Shown: positions 20,678-32,938, counted from the first letter of the stretch. The stretch: 64,000 bases of DNA from Aptenodytes patagonicus (GCF_965638725.1 NC_134970.1:1555001-1619000); one strand, 5' to 3'. Translations and numbers: made by a program. Notes: generated by a model from the sequence alone, not told the origin.

Positions 20678-20946
20678 GATTTTGCAAAATGTTGTAAAAT
20701 GCATCTGTAATAAAAATAAGAAACCATGCTGTGCATCTTGCACATTTTTATACCAACAAAAGGTATTTTTCCCCACTGCTGCACAGCAGCAAATATAACC
20801 ATCCACTTCTTTCAAGTCTTGCACTTGCGGTCTTCTCCTTCAGCCAACCCTTCTCTCTTCTTGCTGGAACCACCACCAGGTACAACAGGACAGCAGAGTC
20901 TCTTGTGCTTGGTTGCTCAGCAGGCACCTCTCCAGCGGCGGGGCTC

Positions 20947-21255
20947 TTAGGAGGCGTGCTGTCTGGTCACCAGGGCCCTCTGCATCACCACCGGCTTCTT
21001 GCTCTTTTCCAAGATCAAATCCTGTTGTTTCTGAGGAAGCATTTGCTCTTGCGTCGGGGCAGGTTTCTTCTCCTCCTCTTCCTCCTCTAGCCTCCCTGCA
21101 GAGGTGAAAGGACTGCACACTGTCTCCACCAGCCCAATAACCACACCAAAGAAAGCCAGCACGCTGCCCAGCATGTACAGCTTGACCATTTTCCTGTTGG
21201 GCTTCTGGCTGAGCATTTCTTTGGCAAAGGGGATCAGCTCATGCATGGTTTCCAT
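20947..21255 (-). CDS. G0S2: G0/G1 switch protein 2, lipolysis inhibitor
   Basis: G0S2 binds adipose triglyceride lipase (PNPLA2) and inhibits it at lipid droplets and the ER, and has reported mitochondrial and survival roles. The single coding exon encodes 102 residues (human 103). The N-terminus METMHELIPFAKEML is followed by KMVKLYMLGSVLAFFGVV and ETVCSPFT, the conserved hydrophobic segment (about residues 23-45) through which the family binds the lipase. The tail ends in RQHAS, as in human. An acidic run of glutamates (about residues 57-62) follows the hydrophobic domain. The start has A at -3 and G at +4. The mRNA has two exons: exon 2 starts at an acceptor with first base 21297, and the non-coding exon 1 ends at a GTAAGG donor at 21675. 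It sits between HSD11B1 and LAMB3 exactly as in mammals. Confidence 0.96.
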   Translation of the reverse strand: METMHELIPFAKEMLSQKPNRKMVKLYMLGSVLAFFGVVIGLVETVCSPFTSAGRLEEEEEEKKPAPTQEQMLPQKQQDLILEKSKKPVVMQRALVTRQHAS

Positions 21256-21796
21256 TATGGTTTGTTTTTTTTTCAGCAGATTTGGAAGATGTCCGTTCTA
21301 CAAGAGAAGAGAGAGGGATATTAGTTAAATCCAGCTGCTTTTTCCCCGTAGCGGTCACAGCCCTCCAGGCAGTCCAAGCTCTCTGCAGACACCCCAGCCC
21401 TGCTTTAAGTGGGGATTTTTTATTTTTGCTAGAGGCTTGCTTCAGCGAAGCACCTCCACCCCATCGCCCCGGCCTCCGGGCAGCTGTAGGAGGGAGCTGC
21501 GCAGCAGAGCAGACCCCGTGCAGCCGGAGCCGGGCTGCGGCAAGGGGAGGGGGGGGGGGGGGATCCAGCCGGGCCCCCCAGGGCATGCCCCCGCATTTTG
21601 CACAGCATCCCCCTGCACCCCAGCGCGCATCCCACCGCCTCCCCCGCGCATCCCACTCCATCGCACCCCCTTACCTAGAGGCGGCGGCTGCTGCTGCGGG
21701 GCAGGGGAGGGGGCGGTGAGCGCTGCGGGGTGGGCTCGGCGGGGCTGGGCTGCGCTCGGCTCCGCTCGGCAGCTGCTGCCCGCCGCCGCTGCTGCC

Positions 21797-21802
21797 TTAT
21801 AT
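21797..21802 (-). promoter_or_regulatory. G0S2 TATA box
   Basis: On the minus strand the sequence reads GATATAAGG inside an otherwise GC-only context. It lies about 120 bases upstream of the exon 1 donor, so transcription would begin near 21770 and exon 1 would be about 95 bases. Confidence 0.65.
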
Positions 21803-21850
21803 CGCCGCCGGAGCGGGCGGGGCCGGGCGGGGGGGCCGGGCCGGGGCGGG

Positions 21851-21892
21851 CACGCTGCCCCGAGCACGCTGCCCCGAGCACGCTGCCCCGAG
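21851..21892. repeat. Three tandem copies of a 14-base unit upstream of G0S2
   Basis: Three exact head-to-tail copies of CACGCTGCCCCGAG occupy 21851-21864, 21865-21878 and 21879-21892, followed by a decayed partial copy. They lie about 50-90 bases upstream of the TATA box. Confidence 0.9.
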
Positions 21893-21974
21893 CATGCCGC
21901 CAGCACGGGCCGCCCCCCCGCCGCCCTGGCAGCTCCTGCCCTTAATCCGGCCAGGCTAAAAAAAACCTCTTCTT

Positions 21975-22038
21975 CCCCCCCCCCCCCCCTTTACAAAACT
22001 TGTCAGTGTTCTCCCTCCCCCCCCCCCCCCCCCCCCCC
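21975..22038 (+). repeat. Poly-C tracts upstream of G0S2
   Basis: Two C runs (21975-21989 and 22017-22038) separated by 27 bases. On the minus strand they are G runs able in principle to form G-quadruplexes. Length is unreliable in such tracts. Confidence 0.85.
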
Positions 22039-23599
22039 AATAATTACCCCGAAGTCTGATTTCACAGCCAGGGATCTTACCGTATGACTGTGGCTGCTTC
22101 TGTAAGAAACGTTTAATATATTAGTAGGAGCTTTACTGAGCTAGAACTTGGGCGTGAGGGAGAGGGTCTGTGTCCGTAGGTTGTAAAATATTGCAGAGTT
22201 TGGATCTAGGGCTTGGATTTGTGCAAAGTCCAATTCAGCAGAACAGATGTTTTGTGCCTTGCTGCCCTTTCTTGTAGTGAAGTGGGTAAAAAAAAAAAAA
22301 AGCCTTAGAGAAGCATAACAAAAGTGTTACCCAGGACAAGGCGTTGAAGATGTTTGTTAAAGGTTTCTATAGGTGGTTCATGGCAAGGGGAGCCGCTAGA
22401 AAGCGGATAGATGCAGTGTGTGACAGCACCTTGATTTCTTGGAAATAAGAGAGTAACTGGAAATCCCTAAATTAGTGAAAGTTACAGGCAACCTGTTAAG
22501 ACCCTGTTTTTCACTTTTCCTACACTTGATGCTGAAACTCTGTAACACCCCGTTGTAAGTGTCACTCCTTGTGATTCACCTACAGGGCAGCGTATTTCCT
22601 TTTTTGGGGAAAACCAGAAGGCAGCACTGTCACACTGCTTTCCTGGCTTGCTGCCGAAGAGCATTGCATCAATAACATACAGCAGATTACATCATCTGCT
22701 TCCGCTGGTGGCTCCATCGGTGCACATATACTGCTCTGGCTGGAAGAACCATATACGTTGCAGCGGCTGCTGACCTTAGAGAAGATGCTAAAGCCACAAG
22801 AAGTTGTTGGGGTTTACAACTTCAGACTTCACAGAGCAGATGATGGCATCTGGACAGATTTCTCATCTGATCCTTATGGCTGAGATGATGGGAATTGCTC
22901 TGCCAGGGCAGCACGTAGAAATTGCAATACCGTGTGAGTTGATGTGATAGCAGCGCTTTTAAGGAGCTGTTGGTGTATGTGGAAAGAGGTAAAGCTCAGA
23001 GGAGGGATCCTTCGAAAGATGCTGTAAAGGAGGCTGCTGCCTGGTGGCTCCCCAGGCTGAATCTCCTGGAGGGGCACCCAGGGGTGTTTGTAAACCCTGG
23101 CGAGGTGCAGCCCAAAGGGTGGGCAGGCAGCCCCCAAAGCAAGCTGGAGCCGAAGGGGCTTGTCCTCAAGCCGGGGAGGGAAAAAGGGGGGTTCTCTTAC
23201 TCCCTGCCCCCAGCACATGGAGAAGAGGGACTGTGGCACAGGAAATGGGGGTTTGACGCCCCTGAGCTGGGTTTTATCTCGGCCTGGCTGGGAGAAACCT
23301 CTCTGTGATGTGAATAACTTGTGATTAACTTGTGACGTGAATAACTGGTGCCGTGTTTCCCTTTCCTGCCCCTGCGGCGTCACTGGTGCTGCAGCCAGAG
23401 GCCGAGCACCGGTTTCGTCTCTGAGTGTGGGAAAGGGGCAGAAGAGAGCTCTGAGAAATGTGGGAACTGCTGGAGTGTGTGTTAGTTAGCCGGGTCCCTT
23501 TTTTCTTCTGTTGGAGGATTTAAATACCTTCCTTTCTGAAAAACTGCCCTGCGAGGTGATACTACCCAAATTCTGCCCTAAAATCACTGAACTGGCTCA

Positions 23600-23667
23600 T
23601 AAGGGTTGGACTAGATGATCTTTAAGATCCCTTCCGATCCCACCCAAACCGTTCTCTGATTCTATAG
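23600..23667 (+). repeat. CR1 LINE 3' end fragment
   Basis: A short forward-oriented CR1 tail: GGGTTGGACTAGATGATCTT, then a TTCC-rich stretch, ending in GATTCTATA. Only about 70 bases remain recognisable, with several substitutions, so it is older than the copy at 10012. Confidence 0.75.
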
Positions 23668-23883
23668 TTAAAACCAGCCTAAAGTCTGGCTTGTGTTGGA
23701 GTTGCAATTCCAAACTCTCGTTTGCAATCCTCCGGGCGAGGACCGTGCTGTCTTCCTCCCCTCTTCTCCTGCCTTCCCTGGGGTGCAGGCATTAGTGCCC
23801 CGCACGCTGCTCAGCTCCCTGACCGCGGGAGCGTGGGCAGTGGCTGGCCTGCCTCGTGAAGGGACGTGGTGCTTGAATTTGTT

Positions 23884-23913
23884 GGGGGGGGGGGGGTGTT
23901 AGGGGTGTTTTTC

Positions 23914-23948
<35 letters not shown>
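23884..23948 (+). repeat. Paired G and C homopolymer tracts
   Basis: A 13-base G run (23884-23896) is followed 18 bases later by a 34-base C run (23915-23948). The two could pair as a hairpin. The length is likely polymorphic or misassembled. Confidence 0.85.
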
Positions 23949-23949
<1 letters not shown>

Positions 23950-26900
23950 AGCTCTGTGGTGGGCCTGTGTGGAGCAGTGAGTCACCCTTCGCTCCTCACA
24001 TCCCGCACGTCGGAGGGAGGCTGGAGGCTTTCCCCGTCGCTGCCCCTCCTGCCCCCCGCAGCACCCACACCGGGCGGGAGGTCGTTCACAGCAAGCAGAA
24101 TGCTTCAAGGAAACTCTGCCAGTGAAATCTTGGGGGTTTTTTGCAAGTTTTGAATGTGCTTAGGAAACGGTATTGCAAGACTGGCTGTAAAAGTTGCTAA
24201 AGACTTGTCTATCCCTCCTCAGCGTCTGGGTTTTTTTCTTTAAATAAAAGGTCCTTATCTTCTCTGCCAACTTGGCAGCAAAGGTTGCAGCTGATTCCTG
24301 TATTCAAGCTATGTTTTTCTCTTCTGCGATGCTTTGAAAAATGACCATTGCAGAAAAGATAGCTGGAGGAGACAGCAATTAGACAGGGAAAGTTCAAGGT
24401 CACCATAGCTCCAGCCAGGGCTGGCTGTGCGGTGAGGCTACTGGCTCCTCGCGGTGTAAGATGTGCTCTCTCCTTCCAGCCCCGGAGAGCGGCGAGCAGC
24501 GTAAGCTGTTCAGGCCCTGCACAAACACCAGAAAGCAGCGTGTCTGTGCAGTACGCAATCCCAGAAACAAAGGTCAGTGTGAAGTGTTGGAATCATGACA
24601 TTTTGCCCAAAAAAAGTTGTTTTGGGTTTTCTTTTTTTTTTTTTGAGGCAGGATTTTCTTTGCCTCCTGAACCTTATATTTGAAAAGTCTCTTTTCCAAC
24701 CTGAGGGCTAGGAGGGGTACTTTTTATCCATTAAATACGGATGGAGATGTCTATGCAATCCCGAAGGACTAAGAGCTGGAGTGGTAGGGAGAGCCCAGGA
24801 TAACTTTGAGGGTTAACCAAGCAGCTGATAATCATCTGTGGCAAATGCCTTTTATAGCAGCACTCAGATTGTGTTGATTTAATTAAATAATGTTTAATTC
24901 AATTTTGTTTTAAATTTGAGTAACAAAGCCTGTGCAAGCTCGTTGTGTGGACATTTAAATTGGATTAAGAGTGGATAAAAGGATTAATGATTAATATTAA
25001 ATTAGACTAATTTTAGCTGTTCCTAATCTTATTTAGGAGAGTCTGCACAAGGAGGTTGTCAGGTTTAATTGCAACTTTGATTAAACCCAGCTTTATAGTT
25101 GGGAAAACTGCATGAGTTTAATGTCATCTGGAAGAAGAGCTCTGCCTGAATTCGCAAGGCAGCGTAAGCACCTGAGGCTTAACCTAAATATTGCCGGCTG
25201 GGGAAGGCAGAGATGTGCGACCGCTCAGAGCAGCTCAGGGAGATGACACTCCGCAGCCTGGCTCTGCTCACCGGCTTTGCACATGCTGAGCTCGGCCAGT
25301 GCACAGTGCCGGAGCCTCCAGCTTGGGTAAAGCTGCTTTGAAATTGCTTTGGAGGGTGCAGGCGGAGCCGTGCTGCAACCACTGCTGCTCTGGGGCAGCT
25401 CTGCCCGCAGGAGCCCAAATTTAACCCTCCTGCTGGCATGGCTCGTTTTGCATGGGGGGTAACCTTGGTGACAGTCTTGGGAATGGGAGCACCGGGAGCG
25501 TCAGCTCTGCCCTTGCTGTGGGTGGACGTGCTTGAGGAGAGGAGCGGTGAGCATTTCCAGCTCTGCAGGAGAGGGGTCGGCTTCCCGGGCTGGCGAGCCG
25601 CAGGGCGTGCAGATGGCTCGGCTCTGGTTTCAGCTGCGTCCCTTGGCCGGTGCGCAGCTCCGTGCTGGCAGTGGGGCCACGGGCAGCTGCCCGTCCCGGG
25701 CAGGGGCACAGCAGGTGCTGGGCACGCCGCGGGTGCGTGCTGGTGGCTCGGGGGGGGGAGAGCTGCCAGGAGAGGGGCTGGGAGGTGCTGGAAGGGAAAT
25801 GACCGTGGCGTAAGGACCAGCCCCTGCTGCCAGAGCATCCCCATATGAAGTGCCAAGAAATCTTTGGGAGAGTTGGTCTGCTCAGGCACAAGTGTGCTAT
25901 AGGCATTGTCCCCCCAAAACACTTAAGTAAAATAGGGCTATAAAAAGAAAAGGAAACCCCAAAGCCCAGCAAGCCATATTAAGGGCCTGTCCCTATTAAA
26001 AATGAATAAAATGATAAAACTTTGGTTTACCCCGGCAGTTTCTGCTGTACTGAAGCGCTGTGTGCCTGCTTGGTGCGGGCGCAGAAGAGCCTTCCCACGG
26101 GCTGCGATGGGCACAGAGTGAAGACAGGTAAGCGTGGAGTGCGAGACGGCCATGTGGCTGTCGACACCCGGCCAATTTGTGGCTGTGCTCTGCTGTGCCA
26201 TCTCAAGGAGTGATGGCTGCCTTCTGGAGGGGAGGAGGTTGCAGAGGAACAGCCACAGGGACTTTGGTGCTTAGCACCTAGTATTGCCCCCGTTTCATGC
26301 AGTTTTGCACCCGGGTGCTCTTCTAGCCCACCTGCTGTAGGCCTGGCAAAGTTCTCTTGTCTGAACCCAAATTTTGAATTGAAAATTTTTTTTTATTTAA
26401 TATTATGACATTAAAATGTAATTAATGCAATGCTTTTGTGCAAGAATTGTGAGTCTGGGGGCCCATCCTGACCTAGCTGGGAGGCCAGCCCCGTGCCGAG
26501 CGGCACCTTGGCCTTGATGGCTACTGGAGGTGCCTTCCCACCAGCCCAGGCCGTGGCTCTGGGGCTGTGGGTTTTGCAGAGTCGCGGAGGGGAGCTTGAG
26601 ACAAAACGTCAGGCTAACCTCTGCCTCTTGGTGACAGTTCCCAAAATGTGGCATAGCATCATCTCAGTGGGTCTTGGCAGGAGCACCGCTGAGGTGGAAA
26701 GATGTGTTGCCTCATCTTCCACATGTCCATGCACAGATAAGGATCAGGCGCTGCTGGACTTTGTCCACGACAAGTGTGAGCTCCACAGTGCGGTCTGGGA
26801 CGTGGGGCTGTGCTCGCCCACTCCAGCCTGACGTGCTGCCCGGGGAGGGGAGTAAAACCAGGGCAAAACACTTGTATTTTACCTTGGCAGGATCAAAACC

Positions 26901-29900
26901 CATGCACAGCGAGTCCCTTGTTTCAATTCTAGCAGCTGGGGGGAGGAACAAGCTGGCAACCAGGAGCAGAAAATAGTGTGACCTCCATTTCGGTCACCAC
27001 TTGGGGTGTCAAGGAGGACACATGGCTTAAAGTGGGCTCCTAAATACCCCATTAGTTTAAACTTTCTGCCATTGATGGTTGCAGGTGGAGGCAGGGTTGC
27101 TGTGCTGAGGGGCTCGCTGGCTGGCAGCAGCGGGATAGCAGAGACCCCCTCCCTGCTCCATCACCATAGCCTGGAAAAGCCAAAATCATCCAGATGGCAG
27201 CTGGATGCTTTCCTAATGGAATATTTTCTCCTTTAGAAAATGGGGACAGGACAAAAATAAAGATGTTTCTCTGCAAGGATAATTTTATCAAACCTCCCAG
27301 TGGAAAGCAGGCAGGCTTCCCAGCCCGCTGACCCTGCCGGCTTTGCTGCCCGTATTGGTGGGTGCCTGGGGAGGGCTGTGCCGTGGGAGGTGGGCAGCCA
27401 CAGACCATTCGGCTCTGTGTGGGGTCCTGTGCCAATCCTGTGTGTGTCTGGGCACATGAAACTCCACTGGATGTGGAAAGGAGGTGGAGGGGGAAAAAAG
27501 GAAAAATCTGACTTAAGGGCAAATACTGACAGGCTTTGCTTTAGCTTTAACCTACAGCTGGTGCATCGCTCCTGAAGGAGGAGAGCTAGTCCTGCCTTCA
27601 CTGGGATTTGGGGCAATTGCTGTGCACAGATCAGCTGCCCTCTGGCATTTGGCTGGTTGCAGGCAGTATCTAGCAGGTCCCGCGCTGCTGTGCCGGGGGG
27701 GACCGGCCACCTCCGAGGCAGCATGCAGCTGGCATCCCAGACCTGCCTGCAGCCGGCACCGGGCACATGCCGTAGCTGGGCCACAAAGGGAGGCAGCAGC
27801 CTATGTAGGCTGAGTCAGAGGGGCACTGCCCTCCGGAGCCAGCTCCCAGGGTAACTTGAATTTAGACCTAAACTAGGACAGCTGGTTTTCGGTTCAAAGT
27901 TTTATTTGCTTTCAGAGCAGGTGTAGGGTTTTCAGGACATGAATTGGAATTCCATTAGAAATTCCTGAAATGCTTTTAAAAGAAAACATGACAAGTAGCA
28001 AAGACTGTTTTAAATCATCTGCATGCGCTGGAGTGAAGAGGTGGTTTGCTGGTCAGGTTTTAATTAAAATGGGAAATGGAAAGATTAGGTGGAGGAGGAA
28101 ACATTGTTTTATCACTGAAATCAGCAGAGAGAGTTGTCAAAAAGTTACATGGGACAGCATTTCCTACCCCTGACAAACCCTTGCCAAGTTTCCCTCTTCC
28201 CGTGCAGCTTCAGTGCTTCCACCTCCAGGTCTCGTACCACCTTCCAGGTTTTTGCCACAAACATTTGTATGCATCTGACAAGACGCACGGAGGCTGTACC
28301 TGGCCTAACGATGGAGAGTGTTTGGGGTTTCATCCCAGCTCTGGGAAGGCAGGGGCCGGAGGGGACTGGGACTCCAGAATCTGCCCTCCCCTGTGCCAAG
28401 ATCCTGCTCAGCATCACTATGCAAATCATCCCTCTGCCTTATTTTTCCATTTGTAATAGCAGCTGCCCATATAGTAAATGTGCTTTCAGGAATTGTGTTT
28501 CAGGCATTTATTAGTCCTTCAATGAAAAATGCAACAGCAGCATTAAGTATTGTTTAATGTTGATATGCTCAAGCGATAAAATTATGCTCAATTAGCATCC
28601 TTTTTCCTTAATGGAGGTTTTAGGTTTCAAGAGATTAAGTGTTCTTGCATGCAGTGCTCTGCCCCTGATTTCCAGTTACCTTTGTGTTCAGAGGAACTCC
28701 AGAGGGAGAAGTTAAAAACTAATTGAACATGATTGTACCAGACTGGTCAGTGCTGACTAACTAGTATCACACCTCAACAACTGAATCGAAAGCTACTGAA
28801 CTTGGATGGCGTCCTCAGAAAAGCTCCCAAAGGAGTAAAGTACTCGTGTGCCTTTAATCCAAACAGAAAGTGAATGTCAGATCAGAGGAAGTAAAGCAAA
28901 GCTACTCATGCAGGAGTCACATCCTTCTCAACTTTGTCTGCCACCGCCTGAGTGCATTCGTTACCGAGTGCACTCTGGGTGCAGCACCCGGGGAGTTGCC
29001 GGATGATGAATTCGCGGTGCCTCCCTCCACCGTGGCTCGTCCTGCTCCGTCACAGACATCAGAGCCTAGAAAGAGTGTGGGGAATCTGACCGCACGTGGC
29101 AGCGGGGCTCTGGCTGCCTGTCTGGCTAAGGACCCTAATTATAAAAGCAGTGGCTTGGCAGGTATTAGCCATTGCAGAATGTGAGCTTGTGATGCTGAGT
29201 GACACGTGTCCCCAGCTGACATGGCTGTTCTGCACCCTCCCTCATTTTTAGGGGGAGATTTGCTTTTAAACAGCTGGCTGTGATGCATTTCTGTTCTCAA
29301 TGCTGTGATCTCTTTCCACCTGAAACTTAAAACCAGGGCAGCAGCATCTTTCTTGGTTGCTGCCAGTGCGGAAGGGACAGGGTCCTCTAAAGTGTGTCCC
29401 TGTCAGCCCATCACTGGCACTAAGATCTGATGCCAGCCCATTGCCATGGGTACAGGATCACATGATGTGGAGCTTTTCTGCCTCTGTCGAGCAGGATATT
29501 CTATCCAGGATAGGATAGAGAAGCTGCTTAGCAGGTCACACGTGCGCTGCAGAGCAGGATGTCAAATTATCCTACCCACATGAACGTCACCGGGTGCGAG
29601 GAGGCAGCGGCTCTGTGATGGTGCGGTGGGGAGCGGGAGCTCCTCAGGAGCTGGTCGCGCATCTCGTCCTGGAGAAGATTCTTCCAGCAGAGTTGTGTCC
29701 CCTAACGCCGTGTTAGGGCAGGGTATGTCCCATGACTCGGAGCACAGTTTCCTGCAGGAGCTAGTTTTCTTTGTTTTCCAGGGAATGTCTTACCCAGCCC
29801 TCCGAGGCTTGTGGGCTCTGATGCAGCTCGGCACAGATTGGTGCAGCTGTAGGCTAAACTGAAAAGGCACTGGAAGTCCTGAGAGCATCTTTCTTGTCCC

Positions 29901-32510
29901 TTCCACTGATCACAGAGGATTGCTCCAACACTTATTTTTTGTAGTACATTTTTACCATTAGGTCTCCTCTCTATTTAGCTGGCCCTGCTGTCTTGATGTG
30001 TCTCAATCTGAAATGCATCTTCACTCCCTGGTACTCAGGACAGCGCTGTCATCTGTGCATGGTAAAGTGGGCAGAGTACAGCCTGGAGCAGCATTCCAGC
30101 CTGAATCTCCTCAGTCCCATCAGGGGCACAGGGCTGTGTCTGGGATCCCCTGCACTGAGCCACGCTGTCCCTGAGCACCCAGCTGACCACAGCTGCTTTT
30201 TTTTCTTTCGTGCTTTTATTGATTTGCAGTAGATATTCTGTAAATGAGACTATTCCTTGCTTTTGTTCTTGTTTGAACTTGCAGAGCCTGAAATTCCAGG
30301 TGATGGTTTACCTTGCTTTGGCAAGACACTGGGGGCAGGCTGGAGGAGGAAAGGATGGATCAAGGTATTTTGGATAATTCTTTTGAACAGCGTGTGGTTG
30401 AGGTAGCATTTTGGAGTCCTACCCTTGTTTGTGTGGCAGAATTGCAATGTCCTGTGCTTTACAGTAATTTGGGGTGGAGCATCACCATTTCAGAGCGATT
30501 AATGCTCAGCATTGCAGGCTCTGGCAGGATCGCTATGTGGCATTTACAGTCTTTCCAAGAGCAGCTTCAGCCTCCCAGTTTGACTACCAGTGCTTTAGGG
30601 GATGGCCTTAAACCAGGCAGAACAGGCACCGAGCAGCGGACGTTTGGCAAAGGCTTGCGAGAGTGCCACGTCCAGCATCACCAGCAGCCATGCAGAAACC
30701 CAAATCCGTCAGACCTTCCTCTCCTTTGCCTTCTCCAGCGTAGTCACTCCACCAGAGGAGGAAGTTAGAGGGTTTGATGTGATTTCTCGCAGAGCCTGGG
30801 GTAGGTGGTTAGCACTTTACTGCACGAGGTTACACTGTTGATGGGTTTGACTGCACAGGGGTCTGCTCACAGCCAGGTGCAGGAATGGTGTCGGCAGCTC
30901 GTGGCACCTCTCATCTCTTGCTTTCTCTGTAAAATGTTCCAGTGTTTCTTCCCGCTTCCTTTTTGCTTGCCAGCTGAGATGGGGAGGAGGCATCTTCGCT
31001 GCAGGAGGAGGAATGTGGTGTTACCGCATTGCTGAGCGATAACAGGGTAAGGGCAGGCACACCCAGAGCTGCGGGCACACCTCAGCGGAGGCGGAAGCTG
31101 AGCCCATGTTTCACGTACTGTAGCCTAAGGGACAATATTTTTTTTTCCAGCTCTGTGTGTACCCTTTCTCTGAGCTCCTGATCCTCAGCTTGCACGCGCC
31201 TGTGTCGCTCAGCATGAGGACGGGGAGGTAGGTAGCACACACAGCAAAGCAACAGGAGCAAAGATCTGGAATCGTCTGACGTGGTCTGCTGAGCCCCCCC
31301 ACCAGCAGGGCAGAGGATGTGATTTTGGGGTCGTTTCAGTAAAGCAAATGGAAAAGGCTTGATGTAAATTTTCCTGAGGATGAAAAACTGCGGTTTAGCT
31401 GAAACGCAGCACGTGAGCGGTGTCTGGGAGCCTGTGTGCAGGGTGGGGGGGGTGGCTCTGTGTGCCAGCTGCTGAGCTGCACTCCCAGCTGCGTTCGCTG
31501 AACAGTTGTTAGTTTAAACAGATTTGTTAAAAACTTGTTATTTTGTTGGCACAGTAAAAAACAAAACCCACTTATGATACTGTTTCCATTAATACTAATG
31601 TAAAGCAACAGTGACTGCTGAAAAGTGTCAAGTGCAAGAGAGCTCCCCTCTGAGAGGGGAGAAGGGCTCCTCACCAGTTGGGCGTGCAGCTGGGGGTCTG
31701 GCTCTTCCACACACTCCCAGGCTGGTATTAGAAACTATCCTGGTGCGATAAACACAGTCCTTTTGGAAATCTTGGCACTTTTCTAGGTACCAGACAAGAA
31801 TTATGTTTCTTAAAAAATTTGACAACTCTGACTTCTTTCACAGCTGGTGAGTTCACAGGATTGCATTTTGCAGATAATCCTCAAGATCATCATGTAATTT
31901 GTGTCTTGAGGAATTCAGTACTGCAGACAGGAGAGGGGCTGTGCGACAGAGTCTGCCTGCAAAGCCCAGTGCTGCGCCCGAGGTCGCCTTCAGGCTGAAG
32001 TCTGATATGTGAATACACAGTGTGGTTATAACTCATGTGGTCATCCCTAATTAGGCTTTAAATGATGACGTTTAGGTGCTGGTAGCGGTGCTGCCTTGTC
32101 AACACAATGCTAAGCACGATATGCAAAACCTGTCTGAGAGGGTGGGTAAACATTTGGGTATATCGCCCGATGCCGAGCTGTGTGGTGGCTCTGGAGGGAG
32201 CTGGTTTCAAGCTGACTTGGCGATGTCCCAGCGGTGGCCATGTGAGGCCCAGGTGGGGTTACCTATAGATGGGCTTTCGCTTGCTGGTTACCTGCAGAGC
32301 AGCTGGTTCACGCTGCCGTCATCCTCGTCCGAAGTCATTTATGTCCGCGGCCGTGCACCCTGTCTGGGAGCTGTCATGAGTTATACAGTAACTGGGTGTG
32401 TATGTCTGAAGATCCCTGAATCACTCCCTTTATCATTACTGCACCCACAGGCACCTTCTCTCCCAGGTGAGGCAGCTGCGTGTTAAAAGCTGGGAGAGGA
32501 GAGAGCCAGC

Positions 32511-32639
32511 GCTCAGAGGGCTCTTGCGGTCGCAGATTGGCTGCCGGGTGGCGTGGGGAGAGAGAGCCCTCGCCGTGAGCCAGGAACGCGCGGGATACTG
32601 CAGGGACCGGGGACGGTGCTCACGCAGGGAAGAGGGCAG
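32511..32639 (+). other. Candidate non-coding exon 1 of LAMB3
   Basis: A CpG-enriched patch ends in a good donor (GGCAG then GTGAGG, exon side 32639), about 780 bases upstream of the acceptor of the ATG-bearing exon at 33418. A weak TATA-like TTAAAA lies at about 32481-32486. LAMB3 in human has a non-coding first exon, so one is expected. The start coordinate is inferred from the TATA-like spacing and is uncertain. Confidence 0.35.
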
Positions 32640-32890
32640 GTGAGGTTTCTGGCTGCTGGGGGTGTGCTGGCGGCTCTGCCTCCCCTGGGCTCTCCTGCAG
32701 GGCTTCCCTGCAGAGACCCTGCAGGAGACACTTATTCTGCAGAGATTTTTACAGGTTTCTTCTTTTCATAGAACAAGACTTTGGGCCATCGTGTGCGCTG
32801 GCAAGCTTTGATCTGGAATCAATTCTGGAAATGCAGGGCAAAGGGTAGGGCTGGAGAACAGAAAGTGCAGCGTGCCTGGGAAGAGGTGGC

Positions 32891-32938
32891 TGTGGGGGGG
32901 TGTATGGGGTGTGTGTCTGTGCGTGTGTGTGTGCACAC
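32891..32938 (+). repeat. Imperfect GT-rich microsatellite
   Basis: A G run followed by an interrupted (GT)n tract, in the presumed first intron of LAMB3. Confidence 0.75.

Larger units (their letters stand above)
21440..21950. promoter_or_regulatory. G0S2 CpG-island promoter and non-coding exon 1
   Basis: This is a very GC- and CpG-rich segment covering the G0S2 first intron, the non-coding exon 1 (donor side ending at 21675) and upstream sequence. It contains the TATA box described separately and a short 14-base tandem repeat just upstream. The long open frames across it on both strands are a composition effect. Confidence 0.75.
22039..32510. other. Intergenic region between G0S2 and LAMB3
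   Basis: About 10.5 kb between two divergently transcribed genes. I recognise no coding exon. The longest open frames (for example minus 25922-25179) are proline/serine-rich, have no family resemblance and overlap an unrelated open frame on the other strand, as GC-rich DNA does by chance. Contents noted are a CR1 fragment at 23600, a 34-base C run at 23915, an AT-rich TAAT-dense block at 24840-25130 and another candidate conserved block at 28440-28620. Confidence 0.45.

Noticed and set aside
21437-22087. Long open frames across the G0S2 promoter on both strands
   Set aside because: They lie in a CpG island where stop codons are rare. The content is proline/arginine/glycine-rich and does not match G0S2 or any known protein.
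25438-25848. Plus-strand open frame beginning with a signal-peptide-like stretch
   Set aside because: The hydrophobic start is short and the rest is low-complexity GC-driven sequence. No family resemblance, and antisense to another chance frame.
25179-25922. 247-residue open frame on the minus strand in the G0S2-LAMB3 gap
   Set aside because: Proline/serine/alanine-rich, overlaps another long frame on the plus strand, no recognisable domain or supporting splice context. A GC-composition artefact is more likely.
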